From positions 39,217 to 103,216 of the forward strand of contig NZ_JAVRHL010000006.1 of the NCBI RefSeq assembly GCF_031846565.1: a stretch of DNA of 64,000 bases. Direction: 5' to 3'. Positions 50,553 to 59,458 of the stretch are shown one piece after another. The translations under genes and the position numbers were made by a program. The notes under the pieces were generated by a model. It saw only the letters and a program-made list of their open reading frames with translations, was not told the origin of the DNA and did no database searches. Source of the stretch: Tropicimonas_B omnivorans (GTDB taxonomy: Bacteria > Pseudomonadota > Alphaproteobacteria > Rhodobacterales > Rhodobacteraceae). Numbering within the stretch: the first letter of the stretch is position 1; every line of letters begins with the position of its first letter.

Positions 50553-51374
50553 ATGACACGTTCGATGATGGCCCGTGCCACCCCGAAACCGGGTCAGGAA
50601 GGGCAGCTCAGGGCACTTGTGGAAGACCTGGCCTGCAATGTCCGCGCCGAGCCGGGAAACATCCGCTTCGAGGCCTTTGCCGAGGACGGCGGCGCGATGG
50701 TGATGCTGGAGGAATACCGCGACGACACGGCCTTCGAGGCGCATCTGGGCATGCCGCATACCCGGCAGTTCAACGCCGCCCTGAAGGAGGTCGCGGCCGG
50801 CGGCGGCCCGAAGGTCACGAACGTTGCGGATGTCGCGGCCGACCGCCATGCCGCGCCCGGCATCCGCGGCATCGACCATGCCGGCCTGACGGTGCCCGAT
50901 ATCGAGGCCGCCACGCGCTTCTTCGCCGAGGCCTTCGGTGCCGTGACGCTCTACGACGTCTTGCCCCAGGATGGCCCGGACATGTCGGGCGAGGGTCCGG
51001 AGGCCGAGCTTGGCCTGACATCGGGGACGCGGATCGTTCACATGCGCCTTGTCAGGATCGGCAATGGGCCCTGCCTTGAACTATTCCGTATGGAAGACGG
51101 CGACCAAGCCGATCCCGCCCGTCTGCAAGACAAGGGCCTGACCCATATCGGCCTCTACGTCGATGATATCGACGCTGCCTGCACTGCCTTCACGGAGGCC
51201 GGGGGCATGCTCCTGAAGGGGCCACACCCGCTCGCCAACAACGAGAACCAGGACGGCAATGCGGGCATCTATGGCCGCGCGCCTTGGGGCATGCTGATCG
51301 AGCTCCTGACCTATCCGGGCGGCATCGACATGCCCGCGGACGCTCCCGCGATCCGCTGGACCCCGCACCCCTGA
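50553..51374 (+). CDS. ABM monooxygenase-like/VOC fusion protein
   Basis: The 273-residue protein joins two small-molecule domains. Residues 1-80 form an antibiotic-biosynthesis-monooxygenase (dimeric alpha-beta barrel) module (GQEGQLRALVEDLACNVRAEPGNIRFEAF; VMLEEYRDDTAFEAHLGMPHTRQF). Residues about 105-260 are a VOC module with likely metal ligands: His109 in IDHAGLTVPD, Glu in CLELFRMEDG, His in THIGLYVDDIDAA and Glu in LIELLTYPGG. GGAG lies before the ATG at 50553. It may act on a quinone or polyphenol ring; the substrate is unknown. Confidence 0.8.
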   Translation: MTRSMMARATPKPGQEGQLRALVEDLACNVRAEPGNIRFEAFAEDGGAMVMLEEYRDDTAFEAHLGMPHTRQFNAALKEVAAGGGPKVTNVADVAADRHAAPGIRGIDHAGLTVPDIEAATRFFAEAFGAVTLYDVLPQDGPDMSGEGPEAELGLTSGTRIVHMRLVRIGNGPCLELFRMEDGDQADPARLQDKGLTHIGLYVDDIDAACTAFTEAGGMLLKGPHPLANNENQDGNAGIYGRAPWGMLIELLTYPGGIDMPADAPAIRWTPHP

Positions 51375-51386
51375 AGGAGAGATCCC

Positions 51387-51737
51387 ATGATCAAGATGAC
51401 GATGTTGCTGAAGCGTAACCCCAAACTCGACCACGACGAATTCGTGCGCCACCACCGCGAGACGCACGGTCCCCTCTTCCGCTCGATCCCCGAGGCAGTG
51501 ACGCACGTGCTGCGCTACATTCAGACCCACCCGGTGAAGGGCGAGTTCCCGGTCCCCCAGGCTGATTTCGACGGCACGGCGGAGATCTGGTTCGACAGCC
51601 CGGAGGGTATGCGTGCCGTGCTTGGCTCGGACACCTACCAGAACGCGGTTTTCCCCGACGAGAAGACGTTTCTCGACCACGACACCACGCTGATACTCGT
51701 GGGTGAACAAACCGAAATCATCAAAGACAAGGAGTAA
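51387..51737 (+). CDS. EthD-domain protein
   Basis: This 116-residue dimeric alpha-beta barrel protein has LLKRNPKLDHDEFVRHHRETHGPLFRSIPEAVTHVLRY, the EthD pattern with conserved His residues, then GTAEIWFDSPEGMRAVL. EthD proteins assist oxidative or lactone/ether degradation and some are dehydratases. GGAGAG precedes the ATG, 12 bases after the ABM-VOC gene, so both are co-transcribed. Confidence 0.82.
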   Translation: MIKMTMLLKRNPKLDHDEFVRHHRETHGPLFRSIPEAVTHVLRYIQTHPVKGEFPVPQADFDGTAEIWFDSPEGMRAVLGSDTYQNAVFPDEKTFLDHDTTLILVGEQTEIIKDKE

Positions 51738-51888
51738 TGTTGAAATCCTGGACGTCGCGCACCTCGATGCACCACGCATCAAGGTCTGCTTCGTCCGCGC
51801 AGTTGACCTCCGACGGTCGCGTGGGTTTGCAAGCGCGGCGAACGGCAGGTTCGACGGGCCGCGCTGCAGCATCCTGATCCAAGGCTGA

Positions 51889-51975
51889 ATGTCCGGAGTG
51901 GGCCGGCAGCTGCCGCCAGCTGCCCAAACCGCTGTGTTGCCGCATGTCCGCACCGAGCCGCTTCACGACATTGCC
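51889..51975. repeat. Intergenic repeat, copy 2
   Basis: GAATGTCCGGAGTGGGCCGGCAG starts here in shortened form (GTCCGGAGTGGGCCGGCAGC) and the block ends GCTTCACGACATTGCC. It resembles the repeats near 49.6 and 53.1 kb and sits between the EthD gene and the oxidoreductase gene. Confidence 0.45.
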
Positions 51976-52004
51976 TCTCCGCAGGCGGCGTGTCTTTTGG
52001 CGCT

Positions 52005-52961
52005 ATGACCAACCGTGCTCTCGTCTACAGGTCGTTTGGACCTCCCGAGCATCATTTGAAGCTGGAAAAAACGCTGCTTTCCGATCGCCCGACGGGAAAG
52101 CTGCGTGTCGCCATGATCCAAGCGCCGATCAACCCCTCGGACTTGATCCCGGTGACGGGAGCCTATGCGCATCGGGTCTCCTTGCCCGCGGTCGCGGGGT
52201 ACGAAGGAGTTGGCCGGGTCATCGACGCACCCCCGGACTATTCGTGCTGGATCGGGCGACGTGTGTTGCCCCTTCGGGGCGCAGGGACGTGGCAAACTCA
52301 CGTGGATAGTGATCCCGCACTGGCGATCCCGGTTCCCGACCGGATCAGTGATGACGTCGCAGCTAGAGCTTACATCAACCCGCTCGCTGCGCAGGAAATG
52401 CTCCGCGCCGTTCCGGTTGCGGGAAAGCGCGTACTGCTCTGTGGCGCGGGCTCGAGCTGCGCCGACCTTCTTGGCCACCTCGCACGACAGGAAGGAGCCG
52501 CCGAGGTGATTGGCATATATCGGTCCGAGGGGCGGATTGAGAGGATGCGCTCCCTTGGCGTGACCCCGGTTTCAGCCAATGACGAGAAGGAGGTCATTCG
52601 CCATGCCAGAGCAGCGGATGTGACGTTCGATGCCTTGGGCGGTCCATTGGCGTCGCGGGTTCTCGAGGCCATGGCGCAGGGAACGCGTTTCGTCGGCTAT
52701 GGGCTGTTGAGCGGAGAGTCCATCAGTCCGGCCGCGGTGCCGCGCGCCCGATACGAGCGATTTCACCTTCGCGACCGGTTGCAGCGGATGGACCATGCAT
52801 CCTGGAAAGAGGCTTTTGAATCCGTCTGGTCGCTTCTTGCCGAGGTCGCGTTGCCTCCCGCTTGCGTTCATCCGTTGGAGAACTGGCGAGAGGCAATCCA
52901 TCTGGGTCGGAAGCCCGGGTCAGCAAAGCAGGTTCTTCAATTCAAGATGCAGGCGCCATGA
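52005..52961 (+). CDS. Quinone-reductase/enoyl reductase-like MDR protein
   Basis: The 318-residue medium-chain dehydrogenase/reductase has RALVYRSFGPPEHHLKLEKTL, the conserved NPSDLIPVTGAY and PAVAGYEGVGRVI, and a nucleotide-binding region VLLCGAGSSCADLLGHLARQEGA. No structural zinc cysteines are seen, so it fits the quinone oxidoreductase/MECR branch using NADPH. I start at the ATG at 52005; a GTG 15 bases upstream is possible, and neither has a strong ribosome binding site. A 267-base gap with a repeat separates it from the EthD gene. Confidence 0.85.
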   Translation: MTNRALVYRSFGPPEHHLKLEKTLLSDRPTGKLRVAMIQAPINPSDLIPVTGAYAHRVSLPAVAGYEGVGRVIDAPPDYSCWIGRRVLPLRGAGTWQTHVDSDPALAIPVPDRISDDVAARAYINPLAAQEMLRAVPVAGKRVLLCGAGSSCADLLGHLARQEGAAEVIGIYRSEGRIERMRSLGVTPVSANDEKEVIRHARAADVTFDALGGPLASRVLEAMAQGTRFVGYGLLSGESISPAAVPRARYERFHLRDRLQRMDHASWKEAFESVWSLLAEVALPPACVHPLENWREAIHLGRKPGSAKQVLQFKMQAP

Positions 52962-53059
52962 CAGCTTTGTCCCGCTCAGCTGACCTTCACCCGCCGAAAA
53001 TGCTGCTCGATGGACGAGTGGCCGTTTCGGTGAAGCTGCGGTGCGGCATCGACACTACT

Positions 53060-53165
53060 GATGGAGGGCAGCTGCAGGCCGGGAGCGACGGCCGTTGCGG
53101 CCCGTCTGCTGTTCTGCTCGCCGCGCGGCCGCTTCGAGCCCTTCCACGACATTGGATATGCTGAA
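53060..53165. repeat. Intergenic repeat, copy 3
   Basis: GCCGGGAGCGACGGCCGTTG, followed by CGGCCCGTCTGC and ending CCACGACATTGG, resembles the block at 49575-49690. It lies in the gap (52962-53255) between two convergent genes, where I see no other feature. Confidence 0.5.
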
Positions 53166-53255
53166 GTAACCCACTCGCCGGCCCCTGCGGTTAAAGCCGG
53201 GACCTACGAGCGGGACCCTACCACTACGTCGATCGCTTATTTCGTTGCCGCAATC

Positions 53256-54269
53256 CTAAAGCCCGAGCCCGGAAGCAACGGCGTCCACGAGCCGCGAATG
53301 AGTCGCCACGCGATCTGTCCCATCGGGGTCGGAACAGATAGGATCATCGCCGTCTGCCTGCAACATGTCAGCCGCTCCAGGCTTGCAGGTGCCGAGAAAG
53401 GTGAAGTGGCTCGCCGGCGCGATCACGACATGGCGCGCATTGGGCATGCGGCGCGCAAGATCGTTCCCGTTCGGGCCGACATCGGCTGCTTCGATTCTGT
53501 CCTCCTCGCCGAGATTGATCAGCACCACGCCCTCGAGCGCGGTATCCAGACTGTCGGGTCGAACGGAGGCTCCGAAGCCTGGATCGACGGCCACGGCGCG
53601 CGTGATACGCGGATCGCGGGTATCTGTGGAAAACCCCGGATGATCGGCGAAGCGCACGCCGCCGAGCAGGAAGAAGCTGCAATCTCCGGCGCCCGCTACG
53701 CGCGAGCAGCGGGCGTCCTGAACCGCACCGTCGAAGCGCAGCCCCGAAAGGCCGAGGGCTGTCGCGCCGCCCAAAGAGAACCCGACAACTCCGATCCGGT
53801 CAGGATCGATGAAGGGCGCAAAAGCGGGGTCAGCCAGCACAGTGTCGAGTGCGGCCGTCAGGTCATTCGCCCGCGCCTCCATATCGACGGAACGTCGGGG
53901 CGAGCTGTCGCCGCTGGTCGAGCCCGGATGATCGACGGCAAGGACGATGGCTCCGCGCGCAACCAATCCCGAGGTGAGCCAGCCGAGAGTGTCAGCGTTG
54001 CCGCCCGATCCGTGCGACAGCAGGACCAACGGGTGCTGGCCTTCGGCAGGGGCAGGGCCGACGAAGGCGAATGTCGGGTCGAAGATCGGCCCATCGCCCA
54101 CGGGAGCGCGGTAGGTAGGTTCGCCCGCCGGATACCAGATGGACGCCGCGACCGGCCGAGCGCGGTGGGAGGCCAAGAGATCGAACCGGTCGTACCCCGG
54201 CAGCATGTCGGCTGCGGCGGGCAGCGCATGCGACATTGCGAGGAAGGCGAGAGTAGCAAGGCGTTTCAT
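53256..54269 (-). CDS. Secreted alpha/beta hydrolase (PAF-acetylhydrolase/dienelactone-like)
   Basis: The 337-residue protein has a signal peptide (MKRLATLAFLAMSHALPAAA). The hydrolase fold shows HPLVLLSHGSGGNADTLGWL (oxyanion region), the nucleophile elbow IGVVGFSLGGATALGLSG with catalytic Ser, a possible Asp in LINLGEEDRIEAAD and His in VVIAPASHFTFLG. Several cysteines (DARCSRVAGAGDCSFF; LGTCKPGAADML; DDPICSDP) suggest periplasmic disulfides. It is divergent from the AraC-type regulator gene. Confidence 0.87.
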   Translation of the reverse strand: MKRLATLAFLAMSHALPAAADMLPGYDRFDLLASHRARPVAASIWYPAGEPTYRAPVGDGPIFDPTFAFVGPAPAEGQHPLVLLSHGSGGNADTLGWLTSGLVARGAIVLAVDHPGSTSGDSSPRRSVDMEARANDLTAALDTVLADPAFAPFIDPDRIGVVGFSLGGATALGLSGLRFDGAVQDARCSRVAGAGDCSFFLLGGVRFADHPGFSTDTRDPRITRAVAVDPGFGASVRPDSLDTALEGVVLINLGEEDRIEAADVGPNGNDLARRMPNARHVVIAPASHFTFLGTCKPGAADMLQADGDDPICSDPDGTDRVATHSRLVDAVASGLGL

Positions 54270-54382
54270 GGGAACCTCCGTTAGTGAACGCTGCCCCTGC
54301 GAATGCACCTCAGGCTGGCCCGAGTGCGTCCTCTTTTCCGGATAAAGGTCGCCTCGATCCGGATTTCGGGTAGAACGAGCCC

Positions 54383-55453
54383 ATGCCGATGCTGCCCGTT
54401 CCCGCCTTCGTCGCTCTTGTGCTGGCATATATCGCAGCACGAAGCCTGCTGTCTGACGGCCGGCCGCTTCTGGTCGCGTTCCTTCTGGCCTGTGCCGCGC
54501 AATCCTTGCTGGTGGCGCTGGCGGGCGGCTACGGCATTGACTGGCTGCGTCCGATCCTGCCGGTCAGCGCCGCGGTGATCCCGCCATTGGCCTGGATCAC
54601 GTTCCGCGACGCTCTGGTCAGTCGGCTGAAGCTGCGCGCGATGTCGCTGCATCTGGCCGCACCGGCGTTCATCCTGTTCTGCCGCGTCTTCGCACCCGAG
54701 ACGACGGATGTCGCCGTGACGCTGGTCTTCCTGATCTATGGCGGCGCGATCCTGTTCCAGCTGCGCACCGCGCCCGACATGCCGCTCGCCCGGCTGGAGG
54801 CGGGGCAAATACCGGTCGTCATCTGGCGGATTCTCGGCTGGGCCCTGATTGCATCGGCTCTTGGGGACGCGCTGATCAGCCTGGCCTACATGAGCGGCAA
54901 TGAAGGTTGGGCCGGCTGGATGATCACGGTCTCATCCTCGCTGATCCTGCTTCTCCTGGGGCTGCTGAGCGGCAGTCCGGCGGCCTCCGGTGCAGAAGAG
55001 CGCGAACCGGGCGCACCCGCTGAAGCCAACCGAGAGGCGCTGGACGAAGACACCGAGATCGTCGCCCGTATCAATGTGTTCCTGTCGCGCGACCCGGTGC
55101 ATCTGGACCCGAACCTGAACCTGTCACGGCTGGCGCGGCGGTTGCATCTCCCGGAAAAGAGGCTTTCATCAGCCGTCAATCGCGCGACCGGCCAGAACGT
55201 CTCGCGCTACGTCAACGCTTGGCGCGTCCGCCACGCCTGCAAGCTGATCGAGGCCGGATCGACGGTGACAGACGCGATGCTGGACAGCGGTTTCAACACG
55301 AAGTCCAATTTCAATCGCGAATTCCGGCGGGTCACGGGGGCGGCGCCGAGCGAGTGGCGGAGCAGTGAAAAGACCCCGTCGAACGTAACGGCGATGACCA
55401 CGGAAAATCCGCCGCCTCAGAACTTCGCTGACGAAGGCCGCGAAGCCGGTTAG
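54383..55453 (+). CDS. Membrane-anchored AraC-family regulator
   Basis: The 356-residue protein has about seven N-terminal hydrophobic segments (MLPVPAFVALVLAYIAARSL; LLVAFLLACAAQSLLVALAG; ILPVSAAVIPPLAWITF; VTLVFLIYGGAILFQL; MITVSSSLILLLLGLLSG). The C-terminal AraC HTH follows (LNLSRLARRLHLPEKRLSSAVNRATGQNVSRYVNAWRVRHAC; MLDSGFNTKSNFNREFRRVTGAAPSEWR). It probably senses a membrane or periplasmic signal and controls the divergent hydrolase. Confidence 0.9.
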   Translation: MPMLPVPAFVALVLAYIAARSLLSDGRPLLVAFLLACAAQSLLVALAGGYGIDWLRPILPVSAAVIPPLAWITFRDALVSRLKLRAMSLHLAAPAFILFCRVFAPETTDVAVTLVFLIYGGAILFQLRTAPDMPLARLEAGQIPVVIWRILGWALIASALGDALISLAYMSGNEGWAGWMITVSSSLILLLLGLLSGSPAASGAEEREPGAPAEANREALDEDTEIVARINVFLSRDPVHLDPNLNLSRLARRLHLPEKRLSSAVNRATGQNVSRYVNAWRVRHACKLIEAGSTVTDAMLDSGFNTKSNFNREFRRVTGAAPSEWRSSEKTPSNVTAMTTENPPPQNFADEGREAG

Positions 55454-55463
55454 CCTTTCCCGC

Positions 55464-56498
55464 GGCGCCGTTGCACGAAGCGCGTGACGGACGTGGCTAC
55501 CCTTTCCCGTCTGACGTCAGCCGACGGGCTGCGTGACGGGGATGCCGGGAGCGGTGAAGCGGTCGAGGTTGGCGATGCGGACCTGTAGTTCGGCGGTTTG
55601 TCTGTCGAAGTTTCGGGTGGCGAGCTTCTGGCCGAGGAGCTTCGTGCAGTTCATCTTGGTCTCGACGCGGCTACGGCGGTGATAGCCGGTCCACCTGCGT
55701 CAGAGCGTCCGGCCGAAGCGCTTCGGTGCGCGCAGGGCCTCGTTGCGTCCCAAGGCGCCTGGGCTGTCCTTTTGCCACGGCTTGGCGTTCCTGCGCGGCG
55801 GAATGATCGCTGCGGCGCCTCGCGTGGCGATGGCGTCGCGGCAGGCGCGCCCGCCCCAGGCACCGTTGGCGGTGACCGACGCGATCGTCTCGCCCTCGGG
55901 GATCTGCGACAGCAGACCGGGCAGCATGGGCGCGTCGCCGATCCTGCTGTCGGTGATCACGACGGCTCGGACCTCAGGCGTGCGTTCGTCGATGGCCAGA
56001 TGGACCTGGCGCCAGACGCGCCGACGGGCCCCGCCGTGCTTGCGCGCATGCCATTCGCCCTCGCCGCGACCCTTGATCCCGGTGCTGTCGACCAGCAGGT
56101 GCAGCGGCCCGCCCGAGCCCCTGTAGGACAGCTGCACGGCCAGCGTCTTCTGGCGCCGGCACAGCGTCGAATAGTCCAGCCCCACCAGCTTCAGCAGGCT
56201 CGCCACGAAGCCCGTCGTCTGACGAAGCGGCAGGCCGAACGGGACCTTTACCGTCGGGCAGGCCTGGATGGCGGCGTTGCTGTAGATCGGCTGCGCGCCG
56301 CGCTTCCCCGAGGGCGCCGCATTCCACGGCGTCGACGGGTCGAACCAGACCGTCAGCAAACCGCGCTCACGCAGGGCAGCGTTATAGGTGGACCAGTTCA
56401 GGGTGCGATAGCGGGGGGGCGCAGGCTTGGGCATGCCGCCCACCTATGCCGCTGGACTCACAACGTGAATCCCGGGACCGGCTTCGTGCAACAATGCC
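55464..56498 (-). mobile_element. IS5-family element with decayed transposase
   Basis: The ends are GGCGCCGTTGCACGAAGC at 55464 and, on the other strand, GGCATTGTTGCACGAAGC ending at 56498. The size (1035 bp) is standard. The transposase on the - strand carries an in-frame TGA. It lies between the AraC gene and the M24 peptidase gene. Confidence 0.82.
55517..56434 (-). pseudogene. IS5-family transposase with a premature TGA
   Basis: From MPKPAPPRYRTLNWSTYNAALRERG the frame is open through the DDE core (LHLLVDSTGIKGRGEGEWHARKHG; ASVTANGAWGGRACRDAIATRG) to RAPKRFGRTL. There TGA (55702-55700) stands where relatives have Trp, and RRWTGYHRRSRVETKMNCTKLLGQ with the catalytic Glu follows in the same frame to the stop at 55517. 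A single substitution thus removes the Glu-containing C-terminus. Confidence 0.82.
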
Positions 56499-56660
56499 CA
56501 TCCCGCCCGGCAGCGAGGGTCAGCTCGTCCTGCGCCGGCCCGATCCGCTCGCAGATCCAACACCGGCGGTCGTATGCGTCAGGACAAGGACGGGTTTGGA
56601 GTGGGCACGCGCTCTTTCGTCCAATGCTACAGGTTCGGCAACCGTGGCCTGAGGGTCTCG

Positions 56661-57755
56661 TCAGACCCGGGGCAGTTCCGAGAAGATCTCGGGGCCGTCT
56701 TCGCGCAGGATGACGATCTCTTCCAGCCGCAGGCCGAACCTGCCGTCGAGATAGATGCCCGGCTCGATCGAGAAGACGTTCCCGGCCACGAGGGCTAACT
56801 CCGAGGTGCCGGTGATGTAGGGCGCCTCGTGGAGATCGAGGCCCAGCCCATGTCCCGTGCGGTGCGGGAAGCGGTCGCCGTAGCCCGCATCGCTGATGAC
56901 GCCGCGGGCAGCGGCATCGACCTCGCGGGCGGGTGCGCCCACCCGGGCGGCCGCAAGAGCCGCCTGCACCGCCGCCTCCACGATGTCGCGGACCTTGAGG
57001 AACTCCGGATCCGGATATGGGCCGAACCAGCGGCAGCGGGTCATGTCGGACGGATAGCCGTCCAGCACACAGCCGGTATCGATCAGCACGGCCATGTTCT
57101 CGCCCAAGGCGGTGGCGCCGGGGTGGTGGTGCGGGAAGGCGCCGTTGGCGCCGAAGCAGACAGAGCAGAAGGCTGTTGCGGCACCGTTGGCCTTGTAATG
57201 CGTCTCGATCAGCTCGACGACCTGGGTCTCGGTCATGCCGGTCTTCAGGCCGGCGAAGGCGGCCTCCACCGCGGCATCGTTCAGCAGGTGCGACGCCTTG
57301 ATGCGGGCGGCTTCCTCCTCGTCCTTCAGGGTGCGCAGAAGGCTGACGGTGTCCCCGGTGAAGCGGCGGCGGGGAGTGTCGAGACTGTCGAGAAGCAGCA
57401 GGGCGAAATCGGCGCGCATGGTTTCGTCCAGGGCCACCGACAGGCCTGCGCGGCGGGCATCGCTGGCGTCCAGCAGGGCGTCGAGGGCCGCCATCGGGCC
57501 ATCGTCATCGGCCCAGGTGAACAGAGGCAGCGTGGTGATCTCCTGCGCCATGGCAGCATTGAGCGCGGGCATCAGGAAACCGGCATGGTCGGCGCTGACC
57601 AGCAGCATGACGGGGCGTTCGTCGCCGTGCGGGTTCAGCCCGGTCAGCCATGCCATGTGACTGGAGGGGCCCAGTACCACGAGGTCGGTTTCGGTTTCCG
57701 CCATCCGGGCGCGCAGCCGCGCGAGGCGCTCTTCGGCCTGCATCAGATTGGACAT
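56661..57755 (-). CDS. M24-family Xaa-Pro peptidase-like hydrolase
   Basis: The 364-residue cytoplasmic enzyme has a creatinase-type N-terminal domain (MAETETDLVVLGPSSHMAWLTG) and a pita-bread domain. All five metal ligands are present: Asp in AVLIDTGC, Asp in GYPSDMTR, His in HRTGHGLGLDLHEAPYI, Glu in FSIEPGIYLDG and Glu in LRLEEIVIL. It would cut dipeptides or related amides such as those imported by the neighbouring ABC system. It follows the substrate-binding protein gene on the same strand after 70 bases. Confidence 0.9.
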   Translation of the reverse strand: MSNLMQAEERLARLRARMAETETDLVVLGPSSHMAWLTGLNPHGDERPVMLLVSADHAGFLMPALNAAMAQEITTLPLFTWADDDGPMAALDALLDASDARRAGLSVALDETMRADFALLLLDSLDTPRRRFTGDTVSLLRTLKDEEEAARIKASHLLNDAAVEAAFAGLKTGMTETQVVELIETHYKANGAATAFCSVCFGANGAFPHHHPGATALGENMAVLIDTGCVLDGYPSDMTRCRWFGPYPDPEFLKVRDIVEAAVQAALAAARVGAPAREVDAAARGVISDAGYGDRFPHRTGHGLGLDLHEAPYITGTSELALVAGNVFSIEPGIYLDGRFGLRLEEIVILREDGPEIFSELPRV

Positions 57756-57775
57756 TGTTCACTCCTGAAACGAAA

Positions 57776-57804
57776 CGGGCCGCCGGAGAACCGGCGACCC
57801 TGTG
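57776..57804 (-). terminator. GC-rich hairpin between the binding-protein and peptidase genes
   Basis: GCCGG and CCGGC arms around TTCT, extended by GGGTC/GGCCC pairing on the - strand, form a stable stem followed by GTTTCGTTTC. It could attenuate transcription after the abundant binding protein, lowering expression of the peptidase. Confidence 0.5.
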
Positions 57805-57825
57805 CTCTTGCGGGCGGTCGCAGGA

Positions 57826-59415
57826 TTATTCCTTTTCGACCAGCCGGTAGTAGACGAAGTCAGAGGTCGCGCCGTTGACGTAGCCCGAGACATCGGCGCC
57901 CATGGCAACCTCGTAGGTGGCCTGGAACATGATCACGATGGGCGAGCTTTCCTGCACCTTGGCCTGAAGGTCACGGTACATGTCGAGACGCGCTTCGGGA
58001 TCGCTTTCCGAGAGGGCGGCCATGGTCTGCTCGTTCATCTCGTCCGGCACGGCCCAGGCGTTCCGCCACGTGGTGGTCGCCTGGTAGTTCTCGTCCGAGT
58101 TGTCGGAGTTGTAGGCGAATGCCTTGGCGTTGGAATGCGGGTCCATGAAGTCGGGGCCCCAGTACAGCAGCATCGCCTCGTGGGTCCGCTCGCGGTACTT
58201 GGTGATGACCTGCGCGCCGGTGCCGGGCAGGATCTCGAAGTCGATGCCCGCGTCGGCAAAGCTCGCCTGCAGCGACTGCGCCATGTCGGTGAAGGGGGGC
58301 GCGTTGATCACGTCGAGCGTCACTTCGATCGGGGTCTCGACGCCAGCGTCCTCGAGGATCTGCCGGGCCTTCTCGGGGTCATAGGTAAAGGGCGTCTCGT
58401 CGTAGGAGCCGGGGAAGCCCTTCGGCCAGAAGGCCTGATGGACCTCCATTTGTCCGTTGATGATCGTGTCGGTCATGCCCGTATAGTCGACGAGATAGCG
58501 CGCGGCTTCCCAGACGGCCGGATCAGTCAGGCTGTCGGTCTTCTGGTTGAAGGACAGGAAGTGGACGGCGGCCTGCGGGAAGGTCTCGACCTTCACGTCG
58601 TCGCTGGACAGCGATGCGACCTGGTCGGGCGTCAGGTTGCGCGCCATGTCGATGTCGCCCTGTTCCAGCAGAAGCTGCTGGGTGGCGGATTCAGGGACAT
58701 GGCGAATGATGACCTGGGACATCGCGGGCGCACCCTTGAAGTAGTCCTCGTTGGCGGCCATGCGCACCATCTGTCCCGGCGTGTAACCGGTGAGTTCGAA
58801 GGGACCGGAGCCTGCCGAATTGGCGTTCAGCCAGGCGTTGCCCATGTCGCCGTCCTGCTCGTTCTCCATCACCAATGCCTTGTCGACGATGGAGGCGGGA
58901 CGTGCGGCCAGCACGTTGAGCACGAAGGCGGGCGAGAAGTCGCCCTCGTATTGCACGGTCACGACGTTGCCGTCGGCGGTGACCATGTCGTCCACGTTCT
59001 CCGGGGTCCAGCCAAGCTGGGTGAGGATGAAGGCAGGCGTCAGGTTCAGCTTGATGACGCGCGAGAGCGAGAACAGCACGTCCTCGGCGGTCACCGGGTT
59101 GCCCGAGTTGAAGACGGCATCATCGCGCAGGGTGAAGGCGATCGTCTTGGCCTCGGCGTCGACGTCCCACTCGGTCGCGATACCGGGCGCGAGGACGGTC
59201 GGGTCCTCGGCATCGTACTGGACGAGACGGTCATAGAGGTTGGTGACCAGCTCGCCCGAGGTGAACTCGTAGGCCTGCGCCGGGTCGATCGCGACGATGT
59301 CGTCGATGTTCTGGGCGATGACCAGCATGCCATCGGGCGTGTCGGCCAGCGCCGCGGTGCCTGCCAAGGGCAGCGCGAGCGCCGAGGCCAGCAGCGCGGG
59401 TTTCAGCATGTTCAT
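57826..59415 (-). CDS. Peptide-type ABC transporter substrate-binding protein (SBP family 5)
   Basis: The 529-residue periplasmic protein has a signal peptide (MNMLKPALLASALALPLAGTAALA) and the DppA/OppA fold: LVIAQNIDDIVAIDPAQAYEF, GIATEWDVDAEAKTIAFTLRDDAVFNSGNPVTAEDVLFSLSRV and NSAGSGPFELTGYTPGQMVRM. It delivers ligand to the permeases encoded at 60189-62134. AAGGAG before the ATG at 59415 sets the start. It lies 43 bases after the regulator gene on the same strand. Confidence 0.93.
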   Translation of the reverse strand: MNMLKPALLASALALPLAGTAALADTPDGMLVIAQNIDDIVAIDPAQAYEFTSGELVTNLYDRLVQYDAEDPTVLAPGIATEWDVDAEAKTIAFTLRDDAVFNSGNPVTAEDVLFSLSRVIKLNLTPAFILTQLGWTPENVDDMVTADGNVVTVQYEGDFSPAFVLNVLAARPASIVDKALVMENEQDGDMGNAWLNANSAGSGPFELTGYTPGQMVRMAANEDYFKGAPAMSQVIIRHVPESATQQLLLEQGDIDMARNLTPDQVASLSSDDVKVETFPQAAVHFLSFNQKTDSLTDPAVWEAARYLVDYTGMTDTIINGQMEVHQAFWPKGFPGSYDETPFTYDPEKARQILEDAGVETPIEVTLDVINAPPFTDMAQSLQASFADAGIDFEILPGTGAQVITKYRERTHEAMLLYWGPDFMDPHSNAKAFAYNSDNSDENYQATTTWRNAWAVPDEMNEQTMAALSESDPEARLDMYRDLQAKVQESSPIVIMFQATYEVAMGADVSGYVNGATSDFVYYRLVEKE

Positions 59416-59458
59416 TTGGGTCTCCTTGTTGGTGTTCGATGGCATGGGACGGCGTTCC

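Noticed and set aside
53061..54284. 407-codon + strand frame over the alpha/beta hydrolase
   Set aside because: It is antisense to a gene with signal peptide and a GFSLGG nucleophile elbow, and starts within an intergenic repeat.
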